Positions 47,507 to 61,388 of a stretch of 64,000 nt of DNA are shown here, piece after piece. The notes under the pieces are model-generated. The model was not told where the DNA came from. It was given only the letters and a program-made list of their open reading frames with translations, and did not search any database. The DNA comes from Bolinopsis microptera. Taxonomy: Eukaryota; Ctenophora; Tentaculata; Lobata; Bolinopsidae. The position numbers were made by a program, and so were the translations under genes. Position 1 is the first letter of the stretch. Every line of letters starts with the position of its first letter. The stretch covers positions 9,872,411 to 9,936,410 of the forward strand of contig NC_087073.1 of NCBI RefSeq assembly GCF_026151205.1, in the 5' to 3' direction.

Positions 47507-48411
47507 CTGCAACATTCCAATTTTAGTTTCAAATTATAATAATAGCTTTGATTATTTAATAATTCAGTTTCATCTTCAAATAATCTTTCGATATGATCAC
47601 TGATAATCGTCAGAGACAATTCTTTAGTATCTCGCTATCCATTTTCTCACAATCAGACGGAACAACTCACTTCAGGTCTTTCTTTGTCGTGTTAGTATAG
47701 CGATTTTGAGTTCTGTGAAGAATAAAGAAAGAGAGAAAACATTTGGTTAAGTTTCGGGGGAATTACTATAACAATATAAACATTAAAAACTCTAAATTCC
47801 TAATATTTATTTCAAAAACCCTTGTCATAAAATCTAAAAAATAGTTCAACAAATCTACTGATGACTACTATATGTTTTGTGGTTCATCAGCATTTTTATA
47901 GAACAACGAAATAGCAAAAACAATTAACGAAATTGAAATAGATGATAGTATGAAAAATCTCATCGATCAATGGCAGATTTATTTCCTCAGTTTATTCATA
48001 ACAAACACGACTGAAAAGATGTTATTCGATAGGCAAAATCACTCCGTCATACATATCAAATATTTTCTGGTCAGGTTTCATGTATTATCATAATTACCTA
48101 ACACGTTAATCTTCCCAATTGATGAGGTTACTATCAGTAGGATGATAAGTTTTGATACTGGGCAATTCTCGGACTTGATTGGCCGCTGCTGGTTGTTTAA
48201 CTTTAATCACAGTCACGTGTCAATTGAAATATATATCACATCCTCATTAGTAACCAAGTCTAATATAAATGTTAAGACTATCAGAACAAGATAAAAAGAT
48301 CCGACAAGCATTCGGAGATAAAAGTCATTTGTCGAGTCTGTCGGTCAGTCAGCGCGCGGCTCTCTCACACACTCGCAGATCAAGCTCGCACACTCCATTC
48401 TCCACGGGACA

Positions 48412-51400
48412 CTAACGATTGTATTTGCGAGTGTAGTTGATGGGGAACGCTCCTTTCGCTCCCGAACCTTGTAGTTTACCCATAAACCATCCGGAATCCT
48501 GCGAAATGTACGATTTCATGCGGCTGAAGCTATAACATTAGGTACCTAATGTTATGTTAATGTTCCTCTGATTTATCTGTTTACTTGTGAGAAATTTGTA
48601 AGCAAGTTTATTTCACAACACAAATCATGCCCACCTGTTCGTCAGTACTATCCCAGGTGACCACTGTGATCACATCCCCCATACCAAACGACAGTTCATC
48701 TTCGTCTACAGCTTTATACTCGTGAATACACTCCACTACTGTACCAGTTTCTATGTTTATCGACGGGGAGTAGGGTGTTACGCCACCTGCAGAACAAAGA
48801 TAATTAAGTTACTTATTTGTAGTTCTACCGGGAAATGAATCATGAATTTCCTAATTATCGGAACAGTAACTCAGTAAGTGCAACTAGGCTTCAAAAACAA
48901 ATAAAAATTTGAAGCCCGGCTGAAGAAAAAATGAAATGAAACGATCAATATACGAGGCTTGGTGCTGAAATATTTTCCTCTCGCTCGATGATGATATTAA
49001 CGTGCTATCAAATAAAAGGTTGGAAAACAAATATGTACTAACACATCTATCTACAGAGATGCTGTACAAGAAAAACCGATTTGTTATGAATAATTTGTGT
49101 TCGTGATGACAACTGATAGGAACATTAAAAACATTAAATACGATATCATACAAATTGAAAGTACAAATCAGAAATCTCTTTTTCAATTGCAACATTTATA
49201 TGCAAATAAAGCTATGAAAGCAAACAAGAAAGTTGTTGATGGTTCCATACATATGGCGAATAATTGGTTTTGAAATCCCCCTAATTTTTCACTCTCACTC
49301 GGATGAAACGCCAATAAAGCCATTATAAAGCCATTTCAAAACCCCCTCAACACTTTAATATACTCATGAGCTCACCCTCCTCTTCTTCAATCTTTGCTAA
49401 TTCCTCCTCCACCTTTTTTATTATTTGTAACTCCGCTTCTAATATAACGTTTTCAGATTCTGATTGTTCAGGCTTTTCTTTTTCTTTCGAATCCTTGACC
49501 TCTTCCTTCTCAACCGTTTTCTTCTCCGAAATGCCGACTTCCTTGTCTTGCTGTTTTGTAGAGTCGTCAGCCTGCTCGGCGGGTGTGACTTTTGTTACAT
49601 TGGCTGCTACAGATTGGGTGGATTCATCCGCAACAGGAGATTTAGATTCTTTTTCAGTGTCAGAAGGTCCTACTGTGTCCTCTGTGTCGTCTGTGTCCTC
49701 TAGCTCAGATGGAGACGGCTTTTCGGTTTCTTTGGGAACATTTTCTTCGGGAACAACCTTGTTATCTGACTCAGCTGGAGTTGGCTCTTCAAAACAGGTC
49801 ATCAAAACTGGTTTCCTTTTATCATCGTCAGAATCTACGATATTGAAATGACTTTTCAAAATCTCAGGACTTATCGTTACATTTTCATTCGATTTGCAAA
49901 TAAAGCATGGTTACAATTACGGATTCTTCACAGTTCAAATTTGATGAACAGTGCTATTAGCCGTTGTCGGATAATCCTCATTTGGCTAGTAATACTGATT
50001 TGAAGTTTGAGATGTCCTGGTAAACAGTATAACAATAGGTAACTGTTTAATTTTTACATCTATAATGAAAATTTTCATGCCAGATTGACACTATGCAAAG
50101 TTTTGTAGTTGCAGTAATTGAGTCATTGACTAATCATGCGAATTTTCAAAGGAAAAAGTAAGATCAGTCGAGACCATTCCGAGACTTACTGGCCGGCTTT
50201 GGAATGTCAACACTTTCTAATTCTGCCTCTTGGTCAACTATGAGAACATAATCTTATGAAAATGAATGAGACATAAACTATTCAATTATCTGGAGGTGAT
50301 CTAAAATATGTAAATGACCAGATGAGTGCGTACCTGGTTCACTTTCGCTGACAGATAGATCGACCCTCGGAGGCTGGAAAAGAGATTAACTATTTAAGCT
50401 GTTCAACAATACTTTAGTCTAGTCATTGTTTCAGTAATTAGCTCTAAAGAAGCTCACGTAGTTGGCTGTCACATTAGTATAATGCAATGTTGAATGGAAG
50501 AAGTGCGGGTCGTCATAGTCAAATGTCCTTGTCAATAATGTTAAATAATTTCTATTCAATTTCATATATCAATTAAATTTTCTAAAAGGTGTGAACGGAT
50601 TTCCATGCAGAATGTGCTGAATGAATAATGGGTATTAAATACAAGGAACATACCTTCGGTCGTGCCGGTGACAGCGGTTTCACTGGACCAACTTCTAAAA
50701 TAAAACAATGTTAATTTATGTTCAGTAAACTTACTCTTGTCTAAGTTGTCAGTGGATCTGTCTGTCAGTATTGAGTTAAATGATGTCCCCGAAGTCTCTC
50801 TTAGCCTCCGTGGCTTTATTACTGTTGGTACTGGTAAATATGGTCATGTCAATATCATGAAATTTCAGCGGTATTAATTCCAAGAAATTGCGAGGATTTC
50901 TAAAATTAGACTTAGAGATAACAACCGTCAATATGGGGAGTCAGGTAGGATAATTTCATTCGGTAACAGTGGGCGTGGCTTTAACTTACTTGTGGGAGTG
51001 TAAACAGTGGCTTGTTGAGCTGGGGAAGCGTATGGGTCCACTGATATACTGAAGTATAGTTAGGTTAATTAAGGAAGACGATAGTTAAAAAAGAATTGAA
51101 TAGTCTTCATTAGTCTGTAGTCACCACTCACCATTGAGGTTAAAAATTGATCACAATTGAATTTCAAGCCAAATTTGCGTGTCGGTGAAAGGCAAGAGCA
51201 TAGTAGTTCGATCCAGTGCAAAACCTTGAACGTTCCAAGCATGGAGCAATACAAGAAAACGATCAGATCGATCATTATCATCGAATTTTCAAAGTAAACA
51301 ACGTGTGCTGCGCGAAAAGTCTCCAAAATGTACATAAAATTAATTTTCGCGCGTTCCATAATTTCCTCACACCAGGTTAATCGTCGCCCACTTACCCAAA

Positions 51401-54400
51401 TAGCGTTATGTTTCGTCCGCCAAACCTTCAACGCCACCTGGAAACAACTGCCGCATAGTTTTCTTAAGCAATACACATTTCACAAGGACAACTTACTTTG
51501 ATATACTCTGCGATGTATCCGCATTTTTCTTGGATTTCCTTAAAGCGCCCATAGATAAACTCCTCTTGAAGCTGCTGAAAAGATTGAATAACTTAATTAC
51601 AAGCGGGAAAATATGTTATGAATGTTATTGATAAAGTTTACACATTTGCGGTAACATTCTGTCTTCAATTAGAAATGATATTCAGTAATTGATGATCAGT
51701 AAAAAAAGCATTCTTGACTCTTATCAGTGCCAGTATCACTTTCATGGAATGGGAGTGGTCTCTGGGAGTGGCCTGAGTGGGTCAAGAGGTCGAAACTCGG
51801 TTTTTCTGATGGTTTGGGACATGTACAACCTATTTAACCACCAAACATGTTCCAGATACCCGGACACAAATCCCCTACAGAAATCAAGGAAACGTGCTCT
51901 CCATTCATGGTTAAACTTAACAGGTATACCCTGAAATTTGACTTTAGAGACAAATTGTCTCATACAATTCTAAATTAGATGAATGAATAATGTTTGTGTT
52001 ATCGAAATATGCGGTCGCAGATCCTAAACAATATGCTTAAATCTAATAAGGTAGAATTCTTTCGACCATTAGCCATTATTAGGAACAATCTAGGAAGTTA
52101 CCCTTGTGCGACACATCATAATTCCTGAGATGCCATCATAACATGTACCGTCCCCGTTAATAATGTTCCCGTTTATAGATACACACGATTATACACAAGT
52201 CATTTATAAAATATTGGCTGAACGATACACCTTTTGTCCCGCAAAATATGTGAAATTCTTGATCCAGGTGTTATATAAACAGCTCATCAGATTAATTAGC
52301 ATGTGCTTAGCCAACAATTCACTATTGTTACATACGTTCCACTTAAGGGGGCCGGGGGGGGGGGGGGGGGGGGGGGTCTTCATCAAAATTCTCTCGAAAT
52401 CGAGTTTATAGTTGTTTCTGATAGAGGGGAGTGATACCTATCAGCTGCTTTTGGTCCCATGGAAAAATATTGTTCCTAGCCGAAATTATCACCGGTCTAA
52501 GGTCAGCGCTTATGTGTTATTGTATTGCGCGAGCGATTTTCAATCGCACGTTCTGAAAATCGAGTCTAAAAATCTATCTTCTCCTACATTTTTTGAGCAA
52601 TCACCCTCAAACTTTCAGGATATGTTCTTAGGATCAGTTAGAAGAGAACTCTAGAGCCAGAATTTTGAGATAGGCCTTTAAAGATTTTTAACTCGATTTT
52701 GAAAATCTTGGACCTCTAAAATTCAAGGTCCAAGATTTTCAAAATCGAATTAAAAATCTTTAAAGGCCTATCTTAAAATTCTGGCTCTAGAGTTCTCTTC
52801 TTACTGATCCTAAGAACATATTCTGAAAGTTTGAGGGGGATTGCTCAAAAAATGTAGGAGAAGATAGATTTTTAGACTCGATTTTCAGAACGCGCGATTG
52901 AAAATCGCTCGCGCAATACAATTACACATAAGCGCTGACCTTTGACCGGTGATAATTTCGGCTAGGAACAACATTTTTCCATGGGACCAAAAGCAGCTGA
53001 TAGATATCACTCCCCTCTATCAGAAACAACTATAAACTCGATTTCGAGAGAATTTTGATGAAGACCCCCCCCGGCCCCCTTAATGTTGAAAATAAAACTT
53101 AGCAGCTCTTTTGCCTTGCCATCACATCTCATCATTAAGTTTCTCTCGTGGAATGGGGATCAAGGTATTTGTTTTTCAGTACTAAGTCAATTACATTGCC
53201 GAGTAATGCCGCAGTAAGGCATTACCCGCTATCTGCTCTGAAAAACTAAAACGAGTTTTCCGTAAATTCCGTGTGATCTTGTATGAGTCACAAATACATT
53301 GTAGGTAAGTTCGTCTACGGTATAAAAAGATATTTGAACAAGTGCTTCTTTTCATGAACGGTTTCCTAATTTTTGGTAATTTTATCGCAGATTTCAGTAT
53401 ATTCTTAGGAATTGTATTGATAAGGCAGACAGAGTTAGAGTCTCGACTCAATTACGACACATGTTCTTGAAAAACTAACAGACTACAGCGTAAATCAAAT
53501 TATACTTGATGTACGCCGTACATTGTACGGCCGCCTGTTTTACTTTATCTGCCGTTTGATTTAGATGAGCAAGAAAGGAAGCAGTAATGGAATGTAACAA
53601 GTAAATGTTACACTGTGATAGCAACCCGATGATAGTTCGAACCTGATTCAAGAATGTGGCTGGAGTCCAGGTTCTACATAAGTTGTCTACCACCCCATAT
53701 ATTTTAACTAACGGTTCCCATTTCCCAAACATTATAATTTATCACATACCTGCCGCCACTTTTCCTGAAGCTCTTTCTCATACTTTGTCTCTTGAATCTG
53801 TTGAATATGGACTCGTTAAGCCTGAGGAAGTAATGTTTGTTTGTCTGTCTGTCCGTTTGTAGGTCGTTTGAAGGTCACACAGGATGAGAATCTTCTTGTT
53901 TCTTTTCAGTCAAAGATATGTTTTCATATTTAGACTGTATAGTACGTGCAAATACTAAATTGTCAGTAAATATTGATTGTTTTGTTTCTACATCCGATGT
54001 TATTACTAGCTAATTATTTAGTGATGTGTGTAAGTGTGTGCCGTCTTGCCAGGGAAAATTGTAATCATGAAAACATATCACAAAGTCATCTGTATGTGGT
54101 CGAGTCGCGTGTTTTTAACAGGTCAAAACGTTCAGATTAAAAACTTGTACATTCTCACATCAGTACATTCATCAGAACCCAGCATAAGGTGTTATATTAT
54201 ACAATATAACTTTTATACAACACGTAATATAAACGGTTATCTTATCTCCAAGAAAATTGCACCCGAAAATAAGTTGAGCACGTACTTCCTGGCGTTTTCT
54301 GAGACGACGAAGTATTTGTCTACAATCGCAATGTCCCTTTGCGGGGGGAGCTCGTTCTTTATCTCCTCTTTAAGCGGGTCCAGAGCGTCTTTACTCTCTG

Positions 54401-57400
54401 AGTACACCTGCCGACATGATGTCAAGATAGTACCAGCTAGGCCAGAGGTATAGGAAGGGTTCTAGAAGTACACCAGTACAAGTTAGACTAAGATTGCAGG
54501 GAGAGAGGGAGGGAGGGAGAAGATTAACACTTTGTCTAGATAGCCCACTTTACTTTAACTTCACCAGATACTATTCACATTGATAGTAGTAGAGAGTGCT
54601 AACTATTAGAGAGTGCTAACTAGCACTCTCCAGGTGTCACATTGTTCATTAGATCATACACTACAGACGATCTACCTTTATTATTAGATGTGTATATTAT
54701 TGCAAACCTGAGAAAACTCCTTGTGGAAGTCGATGCTGCTGCGGAAGAAACCGTCCAAAAACTGCATGATGTAGGTTTTACGACTGAAAAATTATATGAA
54801 GATTAGCAGAATAGTCTTTACCATCTATGAATATTATTGACACGGAAGAAGATAGTTAAGTAAGTAGTGCAATCGAGTTATTTCTTGACGGATTAAAATT
54901 TCAAATAATCAATATTTTAACAAAACGTGAGATGAGGGATGGAATTTCGCACTGATTTTTTATTTACATAATAATTACCTGATATATTCTATTTTCAGTG
55001 AATGAATATGTATGTGTCAGTTCAAAATGTTTTAAAATAAAGTTCCTCTTAAAGCTAGACGCATTTCACTAATCGCTCAGGGACTATTTAAAATCAAATA
55101 AGGAGTTATGGGTGGTAAGATTATGTCAATTTAAACATTATAATCATACACATTAAGTTTTTAACATTGATAATTTGGTACTTATAAATTATTCATGAAA
55201 ATCGATATTAAAGAACCTCAAAAAAGGTCGCAAGGTAAGTTGTGTTATAACATAACTTACCTTGCGACCTTTTTTGCGACCATCATAAATGATGACTAAT
55301 TCTGCAGGGCAGATGGAACATGGATGTTGATCGCTGTTGATCGCTGTTGAATACCTTAGGCCTACAAGATATTACCCAGATTAGGACAGCTCACATTCAA
55401 CCCGTGCTTATAACAGCTCATCATTATCGAGCATTAATGTTTTACATTGCTACATTCTCCATATTCTATTGCAGTTCATATATTTTTTATGGAAGTTTTA
55501 AAATTTAAATTAAATTCTCTTTTTGTATGTGGCATACGTGTTTCAGAAAAAAAGTAATATAATTACAAAGTCATAAGTGGGCCTTGTGTAACGACATTTG
55601 ATAGATGATGCGAGACCTGAATCTTGATTGTATCGCATTATCGCTATGTTATTTGATTACATCCCGTGGCGAACACAGTCATTATCTTCAACTGAAAATG
55701 TTTGCACACCCTTACATACCTTTGTGAAATATTAAGGGATCTATAACACCCTATATCCTGCAACATGATTTAGGGTGGTAGCCTCGCAGACCTGCACCAG
55801 GGTGGTAGCCTCGCCCACCTGCACCAGGGTGGTAGCCTCGCCCACCTGCACCAAGGTGGTAGCCTCGCCCACCTGCACCAGGGTGGTAGCCTCGCCCACC
55901 TGCACCAGGGTGGTAGCCTCGCCCACCTGCACCAGGGTGGTAGCCTCGCCCACCTGCACCAAGGTGGTAGCCTCGCCCACCATGCATAACTGCTGTTTCA
56001 CTTCTTTCAGTTTTATATTATAGAGGTATCACAAAAACTACTGATAATTTTGGGTGCTGAGTACTAAAAGAGTAGAGGCCATTACACTGATACCGTAATT
56101 TTATGACTAATTATTTTTCAATTTTGTAAGTATCAAGCTCCAATATAAAGTGCGAAGTTGATAGCTGAATGCCAGTGTGCACTGTCTATAGATATTGCGT
56201 AACTGTGTCCCGCAGAGACCACAGCAAGTAATTATCCCATTATCTACAACACACACTAACGTACATCACCACAAGGTATTAATTAAGGGTGACAAACCCG
56301 CCTACAATAAATAACTTTTATTTCATTTCTTCCAATCTACCTTGAAATTCACGAAGTTTCTTTTTGTCTGATCACCCACTTGCAAATTGGGTGAAAATTA
56401 GAAGGTTGCACAGTAATGAGGGTGGAAATTCGCAGGTGCAAAACTTATTGTCGTGGCATTGTGATCGGTTTTATGGTTATTACGTTGTGTTTGGAGTGTT
56501 TAGGATGGATACGATTTCATACGATAATACCTGATTATCAAATAATACTATTTCCTTCCTCCCTGTGACCACTGGCTTTCTAGTATTAGATAAACTTATG
56601 ACTGTTTTGGATACTTTGAGGGGGTCAAGGCCGTTTCAATAGTATCCTAGAATTATACATTATCTATCATTTTGTTAACAAGCCCCAATATCAAGTACGT
56701 GTCCACTAGTCAAAAGCTTCTTTTGTCTACTGTCTCTGGATATTGTGTTAACATTGTGTTAAGAGAGGCAAACATTTTACCACATTAGATATTATGTCTG
56801 TGTAGACTGCAAAACTGCTAAGGTTTCTACAGACTCGTTGCCGGCACAGCTTCATACTCAGAGGATGCCACCACGTAATCAAATAAGGTAATTGATAATT
56901 AATTTTGTGATCCGCTTCACTAGCAATATAATAATATATAGGTGAGCTGACGTAACCTGTGCACGCGTGCCTGATGACTGAGTACTCTTAAATCCGGGTT
57001 GGAAGTAATTGATTAATCAGGGAATGAGGGAATTGGGCGCAGGAGATTGTTGGCATGATGTCACCACAATCCACACCTAAATACTAATGTCATTACGAGG
57101 AAACAGGCCAAATTACTGTTGTCATATTTGAAATGGTTGAATTTTTGGAGATATATTTGGTTTATGAAATAACATTTCGTCGATAACTATTTCAAAGATA
57201 CGGAATATTCTAAAAGTTGAACATATGTTTTTGAAAGGGATAAAATACAGTTAGTACACGTGAAGTGAAATAATGTTGCTTGTTATTATTGAGGGAGTAT
57301 AGTCCAACACACTTCTATGCTCAATAAACTTGATAAGTTCACGGTTATTACATTACTAAAAGCCACACAAAAAGCTTTTACTTGCGAACCTGAATCGTGT

Positions 57401-60222
57401 GTGCTCCAGATCTAACAGTTTCGTCTCTAAAAAGTAACGGGGGGGTGGGGGGGGTGGGGGTCGGGGGATCCCCCCCCCCCCCAAAGTAACCAACCTGTCC
57501 CAGAATGCGGGGAGATCTTCACAGAGTTCCGAGTTCACCTCCTCAAACACTATCTTGTTCTGCATGTAATTATCCTGAGCAAATCCCAGCTTCTCTGGCG
57601 ATATCTTATCTCCTTTCTTCAGAGTATCTAGCGTACGTTTGGTGCGGGTGTGGTCGATTAGCTTCCTCTCCCGCTTCTGCATCTTTACCTGAGAATTATA
57701 AAACCCATGTTAGAAAAATAAATTGTAGAGCTTCGAATTGCCAACAAAAATTTCCGCTTGTTAGTAAGCTATATAATAAATGCAGTGCTGTCAGCTAAAT
57801 ACCCAGGGGAATATTCTACTTTACTCTTTTATGTGTCCTGTGTCTCAGTTGACATTAAAGTGCAGCGCAAAGCACAATCTACAGGGCACAGGAAGCCTCA
57901 AGACATGTCATGCAATTATAAAGATCCACATCAGTGCTGACAGTGCTCTCCGAAATTGTGATCGAAGATTTAAAAGAGTAAATACACTTGTCATTCTGCC
58001 AACTATTCTGAACTGACCTTCATTTGTGAGAAGACTTCTACGTAGTTGTTTACTGGTACTAGTAACGAGTCTACCATTTGCTCGTTCAGCTCCTTGTTCA
58101 GCTTGTCTACTCCCTGAACAGTTGTTAGATTATAGTAGAAGCAGAGGAGGGGTAGGATTTTTGGGGCGCGGGTAGTGAAATTGGAAAGGCTAGTGTAATT
58201 TCTACACAATAGCTATGAGTAAAGACTAAAGAGGCTTACAGGGTGAGGAGGGGCCGGGAAATGTAATATTATGTGAACGATCCCTAACATATCTGACTAA
58301 CAGGGCATACAATTTATTACATAATGTAAACACACAACAGATCAATATGTAAAATGTAAAGATATTATATATTCCTAACCTGAAGTGCCTTAACAAGGTT
58401 CATGTTTCCCGGCCACGTGTACTCATGCATTTCCCTCACTGCATCTAACAAGGTCTGAGTTGAGCTCTCCATCGCTGCGAGCAAATCACGTACATTATTA
58501 TCTGTTTCTTAAAGTTACCAGGTCAGAAGAAAATGGATTGAAATAAAATAGTTTAAATAGTATTGCATTTTTTGCGGTGATAATTTATTTAGTCGGGTGC
58601 CTAAAGTCCCCGACTAAATCTTTCAGCGCAGTGCTTAACTGTGTTCATTGAGAACACTGGGCTGTATAAAGGATGTTTACATTGTATAATACATATATAT
58701 GTACCATATATCACCTTACATTATATTTAACACTGGATATTATTATAATAATATGCTGGGTTGCCGTTACCATTAAAATATTTACCGCATAAATCGTCCA
58801 TATTATTATGGTACATATTATAAAGGAGCTATTCCTTCCCGGAATCAGTTCTAGTAATGTGTAACCACTTACCAACGTTCTGAGGACAGTTTACTTACTT
58901 TTTAAGGAAGCGATGTAGCCTTTAACCTCTCTGTGGAGTCGCATGCCGGCTGCCTGAAAACAGAAATTACCTGTTAAACTAATTAGACATTACAGCGGTT
59001 TGCAAAACATTAGGTCGATGTTTATTGCACCATGCATTAAAACAAATTGGGAGTTTCTGATGTACAGTACATGTCTAGAACTACCATGCTAGTTTTAAAT
59101 AATACAAACATAGTTTGCTACTTCCACCGTACGCCACTTTGCCACAAAGTAGGCAGTCGGTTAATTACGTTACTTGCACACAGCTGGTTCAACGTTAATT
59201 GTAAATTAAATGTATTTATTAATTCTCTTCCAGCCCTGCCGAGGAAGCCTCTAATTTGACAATGTCGTCTGAAATGGCAAGGAAATTGCAATTTGGAGCT
59301 CATTGTTGTTATAGTATTATAGATAGCAAGGATTGTATCGACTGATATAGTACAATTTCTTGCAAGTGACTCTAGTGAGAAGGCACTTTGCAGTATGTTT
59401 TATATTTGTGCAACACAGCAAAGTAATTTTAACTCGATTAAATACTGGATCATTAAGCAGACTAGTGAACAAGAGGTTCCGTTAGGTTATATTTATAGTG
59501 CAGTGAGACCGTGTTTTTACAATGATGATATCCTGACCTATACAGTGCTATGAAAGCTTATAAGGCTGTGTAAATAACTCAATAAATAGGTTTGATCCGT
59601 ACATTCAAGGGTAATTTTCATACCTAGGATACAGATACGACAGTCTTATATCTTTAATACGATTTTGACAAACATAGAGTAGCCATGATATGTTCTGATT
59701 AATGACAAATGTATATCATACCCTTTTGGTCAAGTGGCTCTAAAATTAGAATTTGCGACCAAATCTCTCTGTTCATAACGCATATAATCACCCACATACA
59801 CTTTCCACGCAAAAACATATGGTTTCATTTCTCAATGACCCCGCCTCGAGAATTTGTAACTTGAATTGAAATATATCTTAATATGATCTGTGTTTTAACT
59901 CGACCTACAATGAAGTTGTAGCGCAATATAATAAATCTTAAAAGTTAAAAACAGTCTCTTCAATATTAAATATTAAATTTACCACTTTCGGCTAAAAAAG
60001 GAAAAGTTCTAAAATTAAGGCAAGGATGTAAATTATTCAAATATTATTTAAAATTGATCTAACCTGCTGTCTGTTGAAGTTGGCGGTGATCACCTGCCAC
60101 TTGTCATCCTTTGCCACCACAGACTCGGATGAACGTCCCATCTTTTGCTTGAGACGTTCATTTGTCCGACCTACTAACCTCCCTGTACTAGCCTTAATAC
60201 GATCCAGCTTTGTGCCTTCCAT
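48412..60222 (-). CDS. AMPH/BIN1-like: Amphiphysin/BIN protein (N-BAR and SH3)
   Basis: It bends membrane at endocytic necks or tubules and recruits dynamin-type partners through SH3. Minus-strand exons: 60222-60064, 58953-58899, 58474-58380, 58113-58018, 57688-57495, 54783-54708, 54461-54286, 53797-53750, 51574-51497, 51048-50990, 50694-50654, 50373-50334, 50237-50190, 49834-49376, 48786-48635 and 48498-48412. They total 620 aa, all phases agreeing. The BAR domain (about 15-225) includes WPGNMNLVKAL, KRERKLIDHTRTKRTLDTL, IVFEEVNSELCEDLPAFWD and FLDGFFRSSIDFHKEF, each aligned with BIN1/amphiphysin. Then come a basic serine-rich linker, proline motifs (VKPLSPARPK) and an acidic Glu-rich exon. 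The SH3 is split over the last two exons (DEDELSFGMGDVITVV | DSGWFMGKLQGSGAKGAFP) and ends INYTRKYNR-stop. Which vertebrate paralogue it matches cannot be told. Confidence 0.95.
52347..53079. mobile_element. 733-bp near-perfect palindrome with TTAA target duplication
   Basis: GGGGGCCGGGG begins the left end and CCCCGGCCCCC closes the right. TTAA flanks at 52343-52346 and 53080-53083. The two halves are complementary almost throughout, meeting at about 52715 (AATCTTGGACC ... GGTCCAAGATT). A TTAA duplication suggests the piggyBac or Kolobok superfamily. It lies in the amphiphysin intron between the exons at 53750 and 51574. The left G run is longer than the right C run. Confidence 0.9.
55208..55267. 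repeat. Perfect short hairpin
   Basis: AAAAAGGTCGCAAGGTAAGT is followed, after a short AT-rich spacer, by its exact complement ACTTACCTTGCGACCTTTTT. It lies in an amphiphysin intron on either side of GTTATAAC. Confidence 0.85.
55771..55985. repeat. 27-bp minisatellite, about 8 copies
   Basis: The unit GGTGGTAGCCTCGCCCACCT plus GCACCAG repeats with rare changes (CAAGG for CAGGG, one CAGACC). All six frames stay open because 27 is a multiple of three, but it is inside an amphiphysin intron and has no exon borders. Confidence 0.95.
57439..57482. mobile_element. 44-bp G-run/C-run insertion with 8-bp target duplication
   Basis: A G-rich half (G runs split by T) meets a C run at GGGGATCCCC. AAAGTAAC flanks at 57431-57438 and 57483-57490. 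On the amphiphysin strand the nearer target copy lies at intron positions +5 to +12 after the donor at 57494. Confidence 0.75.
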
Positions 60223-60301
60223 TCCTACGTGTCAACTCTCAAACCATCAGCACATAAAGCTAGCGATAGTTAGTAGTTAAAGGTAATTAAACACAGATAA
60301 T

Positions 60302-60399
60302 ACTTAACTGTTACTTAACTGTTACTTAACTGTTACTTAACTGTTACTTAACTGTTACTTAACTGTTACTTAACTGTTATTTAACTGTTACTTACCTGT
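60302..60399. repeat. 11-bp tandem repeat, 8-9 copies
   Basis: ACTTAACTGTT repeated, the last units slightly changed, 80-180 bp upstream of the amphiphysin start codon. Confidence 0.92.
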
Positions 60400-61388
60400 T
60401 AATAATATTTTACATTATATTGGTTTGTAACGTTTAGTTTTTGTCAAACAAACTGAATAGAACGTCAGAACTGTCATACATGGTACATGCAATTATATTC
60501 TGAAAAATATTCTGAAAAATAAAAAAGATAAGCAATCAGCAGCATGTATTTACTCTCACAGTTACCAAAAAAAGACAAGGTAAACTGGCCTTAGTTCTAT
60601 GTTGAGGCTGCTGATGCCAAAAATGTGGCAGGAAAGTGAACATATAATAGTTTAAAATCGAAAGTCACTTTAACTGAATTATATAGCATTAACAATCCGG
60701 TATGATATTAAGAAGTTTTTAAATGACCTAAGATTTGAATAATACGGGGTAATAATCATCCCCTGCCAACCACTGCACTGTCATAGTGGTCATAGTGGTC
60801 ATCATGTTGTACAATATTCATGTTCAATTTCCATGAGATAAATAAAGTGATAAGTTTTAAAAGAAAAGGCTTGCTAATAATAAATATATCTCAGCTCTAC
60901 AATCATAACTATGAGGGAGTCAGTTAATGTGATACCTATTCCCTGATAAAATTAGTTACATCTTAGGTGTGTTAGCTACATCAAAACCTAGTGAGGTGCA
61001 CAATCTTATTACTATGGATCATAAACTAGATCTCTACATACAGACTTAAACTATTATATATATTAGGCAAAACTTCATTGGCTGATCTTATTCCTCTGAA
61101 TAATAAAGAGCTTTTCGACTGCTTTTATCCTTGCAGCTCTCAAAAAAACATCAGCCATCTTGGTTGTACAGATTCTGGCCGAATTGACTGTAACAGAGCT
61201 CCAGATCCTTCAAACTACTGATCACTTCCTACAACACACAGTGTGGATCCATTATGACTTTTGGCCAAAAATTATCTTTTTTCAATGTCTATAATTTTGG
61301 TTTTACATGAGAGTAATAACAACGACAAAAAACCAGTTAAAAAAGAAGAAAAGCTGTCGAAATGCAAATGGTCACGTGTTGCAACAAG
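60400..61388. other. Region upstream of amphiphysin
   Basis: No exon firmly supported. A minus-strand ATG at 61158-61156 in the context ACCAAGATGGCT opens a 27-codon ORF (MADVFLRAARIKAVEKLF...), noted only because it mirrors the plus-strand start at 61389. Confidence 0.4.

Noticed and set aside
47671-47712. A 42-bp exon-like segment with acceptor and donor upstream of the acidic exons
   Set aside because: None of its frames links in phase to exon A without a stop; at best it is untranslated.
49366-49851. Plus-strand serine-rich ORF
   Set aside because: Antisense of amphiphysin exon 14, whose Glu/Lys codons give Ser/Phe on the other strand.
55741-56023. Long repetitive ORFs on both strands (VGEATTLVQ-type peptides)
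   Set aside because: They arise because a 27-bp minisatellite is divisible by three. They lie in an intron with no splice sites or start context.
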